A stretch of DNA of 37,747 nt from Edaphobacter sp. (lineage in GTDB: Bacteria; Acidobacteriota; Terriglobia; Terriglobales; Acidobacteriaceae), in NCBI GenBank assembly GCA_025462645.1, contig JAOAPB010000110.1, forward strand, positions 1-37,747, read 5' to 3'. A program made the position numbers and the translations under genes. Shown one piece after another: positions 34,287-37,747 of the stretch. Under the pieces are notes generated by a model. It ran no database searches and was not told the origin of the DNA. It was given only the letters and a program-made list of their open reading frames with translations. Within the stretch, counting starts at the first letter, position 1; each line of letters starts with the position of its first letter.

Positions 34287-34967
34287 ATGCCCTACCATGT
34301 CTCGCGAAACGGCCAGACGTACGGCCCTTATACTCTGGACGATCTACAGCGCTACGTCGCCTCCGGCAACATCCTCCCCACGGACCTGGCCAGAAGCGAG
34401 GAGATGCCTGAGTGGCTCCCCGTCGCCCAGATCCTCGGGACATCCGGAGCGCCACCGACTCCACCCCCAGCCTACGCAGCGCCCCCTGCATATCCGCAGG
34501 CTACCGGCGGCCCCTACCCCGATCCGCCGGACCTCAACTGGGGCCTGGAGCTTCTGCTCGGCTTCTTTACCTGCGGCCTCTTCGTCGTCGTCTGGAACCT
34601 GGTCATCGCCTCCTGGGCCAAGCGCGTCCAACCCGCCAGCACTGCCCTGACGTACTACATCATTGCCACCGTCCTCGTCGTGCTCCACTTCGGCGGCTCG
34701 TACGGCGTCTTTCTAGCCACCATGCAACACCAGCACCCGCATCAGAGCGTCCTTGGCGGCATCATCGGTATTGCCAGTTGGATTCTCCGCTTGATCGCCC
34801 GTTTCACCCTTCGCAACACGCTCGAGCAACACTTCAACGGTCCCGAACCACTTGGCCTGCGCCTGAGCGGCGTGATGACGTTCTTCTTCGGAGGCCTGTA
34901 CTTCCAGTACAAGCTCAATCAGATTAACGAGATGAAGCAGGCGCTCCGCTACCGGACCATCGCATGA
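34287..34967 (+). CDS. GYF_2-domain membrane protein
   Basis: 226 residues from the ATG at 34287, chosen for the AGGAG site 6 nt upstream. The N-terminal YHVSRNGQTYGPYTLDDLQRYVASGNILPTD segment is a GYF_2 (DUF4339-type) domain. A Pro/Ala/Tyr-rich linker follows, then about four hydrophobic helices beginning NWGLELLLGFFTCGLFVVVW, resembling DUF4234-type membrane regions. GYF_2 domains are thought to bind proline-rich peptides. The stop overlaps the DUF2752 gene (ATGA). Confidence 0.85.
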   Translation: MPYHVSRNGQTYGPYTLDDLQRYVASGNILPTDLARSEEMPEWLPVAQILGTSGAPPTPPPAYAAPPAYPQATGGPYPDPPDLNWGLELLLGFFTCGLFVVVWNLVIASWAKRVQPASTALTYYIIATVLVVLHFGGSYGVFLATMQHQHPHQSVLGGIIGIASWILRLIARFTLRNTLEQHFNGPEPLGLRLSGVMTFFFGGLYFQYKLNQINEMKQALRYRTIA

Positions 34968-35380
34968 TGACGCCCGCCAGCGGCAGCCGCATCGCGAACC
35001 TCTCGCGTGCGGCTGCACCCCTGGCTCTAGCCGGCTTAGCCGCCACCACGCTGTTGCTTTTTCCCCCTGCGCAATACAGCTTCTACCCGCAGTGCCCCAT
35101 CTATAACTCCCTGCACCTTCTATGCCCTGGCTGCGGCACCACATGCGCTCTCGCCGCCCTGCTTCGCGGCCACGTCAAAGAAGCTCTCCGCCTCAACGCC
35201 CTGACCACTCTGCTGCTCCCCATCCTCATCGCCTACGCCATCGGCACCTACCGCGGTCTCCTGAATCACAAGGACCTGAATCACCGGCAGATGACCTGGT
35301 CTCGACTACCCTCCGGAGTCCTCTACGCCATAGCCGCGATTGCCGTCATCTTCACGATCGTTCGCAATCTACCGTTGTAA
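34964..35380 (+). CDS. DUF2752 membrane protein
   Basis: 138 residues with three predicted helices. The family signature is YPQCPIYNSLHLLCPGCGTTCALAALLRGHVKEALRLNAL, including the CPGCG motif; function unknown. The start overlaps the upstream stop by ATGA, so the pair is translationally coupled, a pairing I have seen in other bacteria where GYF_2 and DUF2752 genes are adjacent. A second ATG at 34967 is possible. Confidence 0.85.
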   Translation: MMTPASGSRIANLSRAAAPLALAGLAATTLLLFPPAQYSFYPQCPIYNSLHLLCPGCGTTCALAALLRGHVKEALRLNALTTLLLPILIAYAIGTYRGLLNHKDLNHRQMTWSRLPSGVLYAIAAIAVIFTIVRNLPL

Positions 35381-35393
35381 TCGGACGCAAAAC

Positions 35394-35417
35394 GGCCCCG
35401 GCATCTACGCCGAGGCC
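35394..35417. terminator. hairpin between convergent genes
   Basis: GGCCCCGGC (35394-35402) pairs with GCCGAGGCC (35409-35417) with one C/A mismatch and a 6-nt loop, between the convergent ends at 35380 and 35446. There is no U tract on either strand, so termination would be inefficient or Rho-assisted. Confidence 0.4.
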
Positions 35418-35445
35418 ATCCTGAAACTGCCGTCACAACTGGCGC

Positions 35446-35976
35446 TTACGCTTCGACCGCAACTGCCTCTGTCACCGTTGAAGCAGGACCGCCCTTCAGG
35501 TCCGTGCCGCCTGGCTTGCGGATGTCGATGCCGCCCTTGAAGAACGCGCCATCCTCAATCGAGATGCGCGCCGCGATGACGTCGCCCGTGAGCGAGCCTT
35601 CGCTGCGAATGTCCACGCGATCGCTCGCCTGGCAGTTGCCGCGAACCTTGCCGAGCACAACGATCTCGCGCGCGACGATGTTGGCTGCGACCTGGCCATT
35701 GCGGCCCACGGTGACGCGATTACCGGGGAGGTTGATGGCGCCCTCGACCTTGCCATCGATATAGAGGGACTCCGAGCCGGTCAGCTCGCCCTTAACGACA
35801 AGAGACTTGCCGATCGTCGCCTGCTCGCCCGTGGGCACTGCAGCTGCATTCGAACTACTGCTGCCGACCGTCGCTGACCGGGTCGGGCTGGCCTCAAAGC
35901 TCGTAGCAGGTGGCGCCGGGCGCACCGGTTCAGGAGTTGAGGGGCTATTGCTTCCGGGCTGATTCGGTTTCCACAT
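35446..35976 (-). CDS. bactofilin (polymer-forming cytoskeletal protein)
   Basis: 176 residues. A disordered Ser/Pro/Ala-rich N terminus (about 1-50) precedes the bactofilin beta-helix (about 53-160): IGKSLVVKGELTGSESLYIDGKVEGAINLPGNRVTVGRNGQVAANIVAREIVVLGKV in regular turns, ending SIEDGAFFKGGIDI. Bactofilins polymerise without nucleotide and serve as scaffolds for cell-wall enzymes. An AAGGAT site lies 10 nt before the ATG. It is divergent from the exported protein at 36257. Confidence 0.94.
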   Translation of the reverse strand: MWKPNQPGSNSPSTPEPVRPAPPATSFEASPTRSATVGSSSSNAAAVPTGEQATIGKSLVVKGELTGSESLYIDGKVEGAINLPGNRVTVGRNGQVAANIVAREIVVLGKVRGNCQASDRVDIRSEGSLTGDVIAARISIEDGAFFKGGIDIRKPGGTDLKGGPASTVTEAVAVEA

Positions 35977-36256
35977 ATTCGTTCATATCCTTTCGCACTG
36001 CTCAATGTCGCCGCTGCGGGCTGCTGGAACGCGCCACCGCTTTGCGGCAGCACACATTCTTTCCACGATACTACTCTGCGCTTCGTCGTGTATCACCCAA
36101 CATTCGCAATCTATTTCCACAGATTTTGTGACATTTCCTATACTCCCAGAAGGTCTTTCCCGCTTCCCTGCACTTTCTTCCGCACGTAGCCCCTTTTGTT
36201 CCACTCCTCTAAAGTGTTACACCGGCTCTCTCTCAACCCCTCGACCGTCCGGTACC

Positions 36257-36979
36257 ATGGCAGCACTTGAATCTTTTGTGAGTCCTGCCTTGAATCGACG
36301 AATCCTCCCCCTACTCCTCACTCTTATTCCCTCCGTCTCCCCTTGGCTCTTCGCTGCCCCGCCCAAGGTCCACACCGTCACGCTCGGAGCTATCCGGAAG
36401 GTTCCCTACACCCAGCTCGACGCCACCCCCGAGACCAGGTCCGACGAGACCTCCACCCTCAAGGTCCGTCCCCTCGTCGTCGACGACCGCCAGAAGGAGT
36501 GGACCACCGGCGACTCCCACGACATCACCGACCGCACCTTCGCCATCCGCCGCGCCCTGCACATCAACGACGCCCTGCCGACCGACTCTACCCCCCACTG
36601 GCTCTGGCAACCGGGTCCCTGGATCACCGTCGATCGCGTCACCGGACATATCACCGCGCTGCACCTGCCGGACTTCGACCCCGTCGTCTCGAACGCCGTC
36701 TGGTTCCGCGACTACGCGGCCTACTGCGGGACTGCCAACACCGCCAAAGGTGGCCTCTTCGCCATCGTCGCCCAACTGGGAGCCCGCCGCCCCGTAGTTC
36801 AGAAACAAATCGGCAGATGGCCCCAATCCGACCACTTCATCCCCGTCTGCCAACCCGCCAAATGGCAGCGCCTTCCCATGCGAGTCACCCTGCAGCCCAC
36901 CGGAGGCGACCCCATCACCTACGACGTGCTCGGCACCGCCTCCATCATCGAAGAGGGCGATAACTCGGACGAGAACTGA
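36257..36979 (+). CDS. exported protein of unknown function
   Basis: 240 residues from the ATG at 36257; the frame is open upstream to 36005 but that part is not protein-like and precedes the signal peptide. The N terminus RRILPLLLTLIPSVSPWLFA is a signal sequence. The mature part has a conserved-looking core (WITVDRVTGHITALHLPDFDPVVSNAVWFRDYAAYCGTANTAKGGLFAIVAQLGARRPVV) and ends acidic. I recognise no family. A TATACT box (36139-36144) about 110 bp upstream could be its promoter. Confidence 0.7.
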   Translation: MAALESFVSPALNRRILPLLLTLIPSVSPWLFAAPPKVHTVTLGAIRKVPYTQLDATPETRSDETSTLKVRPLVVDDRQKEWTTGDSHDITDRTFAIRRALHINDALPTDSTPHWLWQPGPWITVDRVTGHITALHLPDFDPVVSNAVWFRDYAAYCGTANTAKGGLFAIVAQLGARRPVVQKQIGRWPQSDHFIPVCQPAKWQRLPMRVTLQPTGGDPITYDVLGTASIIEEGDNSDEN

Positions 36980-37052
36980 TGCCGCAACGGATACGTATCC
37001 TCCTACGTTCCCTGTAGCATCGCTATAGAATCAACGAGAAAGGTATGTACCT

Positions 37053-37244
37053 TTGAGACTCGTCATCGCGTTCTTCGTTCCCTGGCTGACCTTCTTCACC
37101 ATCGGCCGCCCAATGGCCGGAATCGTCTGCCTCATCCTGCAGGTCACGCTGATCGGCTGGCTCCCCGCCACCATCTGGGCCGTCTACGCCCTGAGCCAGT
37201 ACAAGACCGACCAGAAGATTCATCGGGCGCTACACCGGATCTAG
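37053..37244 (+). CDS. Pmp3/YqaE-like small membrane protein
   Basis: 63 residues with two membrane helices separated by a short loop (FFVPWLTFFTIGRPMAGIVCLILQVTLIGWLPATIWAVYAL) and a basic tail, resembling the Pmp3/YqaE (stress-induced proteolipid) family. The start is TTG at 37053 with AAAGG about 9 nt upstream. Family members respond to salt or cold stress, but this one is a distant match. Confidence 0.75.
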   Translation: MRLVIAFFVPWLTFFTIGRPMAGIVCLILQVTLIGWLPATIWAVYALSQYKTDQKIHRALHRI

Positions 37245-37262
37245 ATCGTCTTTCAACTTGCT

Positions 37263-37318
37263 TGTTCTTGCGGTTGCCTGTCCTTACTGTTGCCTGTCCT
37301 TGCTGCTGCCTGTTCTTG
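37263..37318. repeat. 16-bp tandem repeat, three and a half copies
   Basis: Units of type TGTYCTTRCKGYTGCC occur at 37263-37278, 37279-37294 and 37295-37310, with a half unit TGTTCTTG at 37311-37318. Intergenic TTGC-rich tandem repeats of this kind are something I associate with Acidobacteria. The region is non-coding, between the Pmp3-like gene and the window end. Confidence 0.8.
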
Positions 37319-37319
37319 T

Positions 37320-37345
37320 GTCATCCTGAGCGCAGCGAAGGATCC
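37320..37345. repeat. dispersed-repeat-type motif GTCATCCTGAGCGCAGCGAA
   Basis: The sequence GTCATCCTGAGCGCAGCGAA followed by GGATCC resembles the very common intergenic GTCATTCTGAGCGAAGCGAA element of several phyla. Only one copy is in this window. It directly follows the tandem repeat, so the two may form one composite element. Confidence 0.6.
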
Positions 37346-37386
37346 CGAAGGTCTCTCCCTGCCACAGTCGTCCGACCCTTTTCAAC

Positions 37387-37488
37387 AACCAACTTCACCT
37401 GGGGTTACACCCATAAATTGGCCAAATGGCCACGTTATGGGTCATTCCGAACGTGGTCGTAACCAACTTCTAGGTGAGCCGGTTACAC
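37387..37488. repeat. duplicated AACCAACTTC / GGTTACAC blocks
   Basis: AACCAACTTC occurs at 37387-37396 and 37461-37470. Each copy is followed by GGTTACAC (37403-37410 and 37481-37488) after 6 and 10 nt respectively. Each block can also fold on itself (AACC with GGTT). The pair flanks the 34-bp dyad at 37409-37442. Confidence 0.7.
37409..37442. repeat. 34-bp symmetrical dyad
   Basis: ACCCATAA (37409-37416) pairs with TTATGGGT (37435-37442). Inside, TGGCCA (37419-37424) pairs with TGGCCA (37427-37432) across an AA loop, with a 2x2 mismatch AT/CG between the two stems. There is no following U tract. It could be an operator, a folded RNA element or the core of a small mobile repeat. Confidence 0.65.
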
Positions 37489-37653
37489 GCCAACTTGGTA
37501 GTAGGCAGTGACCGATCTACGTGTCTCAATGAGTGACTCGACCTGTTCTCAACAGCCGGAATCTGAACTTGCCGCAAACCCGACTTTTGGGGCACTTCTA
37601 TGGGCTTCGATGAACATTTTCCGTTTGGATGGTGTCTAAAGCACTAGCGATCC

Positions 37654-37747
37654 ATGACAATGCCAGGTTCACGACTTGTTCCGCTAATCCTTTTTATCTT
37701 TCTGCCAGGTCGCGTCCCGGCTCAGCAGCCACAACCTGCCAGAGGAA
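37654..37747 (+). CDS. N terminus of an exported protein, cut by the window edge
   Basis: An ATG at 37654 (or 37660) opens a frame to the end of the window: MTMPGSRLVPLILFIFLPGR then VPAQQPQPARG. A basic start, a hydrophobic core and a PAQ cleavage-type site look like a signal peptide. The ribosome site is weak and only 31 residues are visible, so the product cannot be named. Confidence 0.5.
   Translation, partial: MTMPGSRLVPLILFIFLPGRVPAQQPQPARG

Noticed and set aside
36005..36256. N-terminal extension of the exported protein at 36257
   Set aside because: The extension is Ser/Pro/Leu-rich and precedes a good signal peptide; it overlaps a likely promoter.

Overview
The window is 37.7 kb of GC-rich, gene-dense bacterial chromosome. 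The gene content looks like a soil acidobacterium of the Terriglobia group (Granulicella, Terriglobus or Edaphobacter type): a DUF6599-like secreted protein, a Tat-exported GH28 enzyme, a bactofilin, an OPT transporter, a PD40/S9 peptidase, many signal-peptide proteins of unknown function and frequent TTG/GTG starts. This assignment rests on gene content, not on a marker-gene comparison. No phage, transposase, integrase or CRISPR array was seen.

Layout. 1-590: a tRNA-Thr(CGU) with a good promoter, then a mostly empty spacer with a strong hairpin. 591-2682: two divergent exported proteins around a 17-bp palindrome. 2710-8250: a three-domain cell-wall amidase and alaS. alaS carries an internal stretch of about 740 bp with clearly lower GC and an extra segment of about 75-80 residues. 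8282-13741: a DUF429 protein, a small membrane protein, recX translationally coupled to an S9 peptidase (TAATG), and a membrane-anchored GAF histidine kinase. 13844-16120: three uncharacterised proteins (LolA-like, small zinc-ribbon-like, membrane-anchored exported). 16335-19420: a FAD oxidoreductase and a GT39/ArnT-like membrane glycosyltransferase, overlapping, probably for envelope glycan or lipid work. 19447-21148: comF coupled to an HNH endonuclease. 21286-23526: OPT transporter.

The most coherent system is the potassium-uptake locus at 23566-32350. The KdpD sensor is divided between two genes on opposite strands only 11 bp apart. The cytoplasmic KdpD/USP sensing half (25567-26721) is coupled to kdpE, while the DUF4118-GAF-kinase half (24098-25555) runs the other way and is followed by a degenerate receiver protein. 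Downstream of kdpE lie three TTTACG direct repeats in helical phase (offsets 11 and 22 bp), a likely KdpE operator, then a roughly 200-nt leader, a 33-residue membrane peptide, kdpF, kdpA, kdpB and kdpC. Each half of the split sensor lacks what the other has, so they presumably have to work together to control KdpFABC through KdpE.

32460-37747: a Tat-exported GH28 polygalacturonase-like enzyme, a GYF_2 membrane protein coupled to a DUF2752 protein, a bactofilin, an exported unknown and a Pmp3/YqaE-like small membrane protein. The right end (37245-37653) has no gene. It holds a 16-bp tandem repeat, a dispersed-repeat-like motif, and a 34-bp dyad flanked by directly repeated AACCAACTTC/GGTTACAC blocks, ahead of the first codons of an exported protein cut by the window edge.
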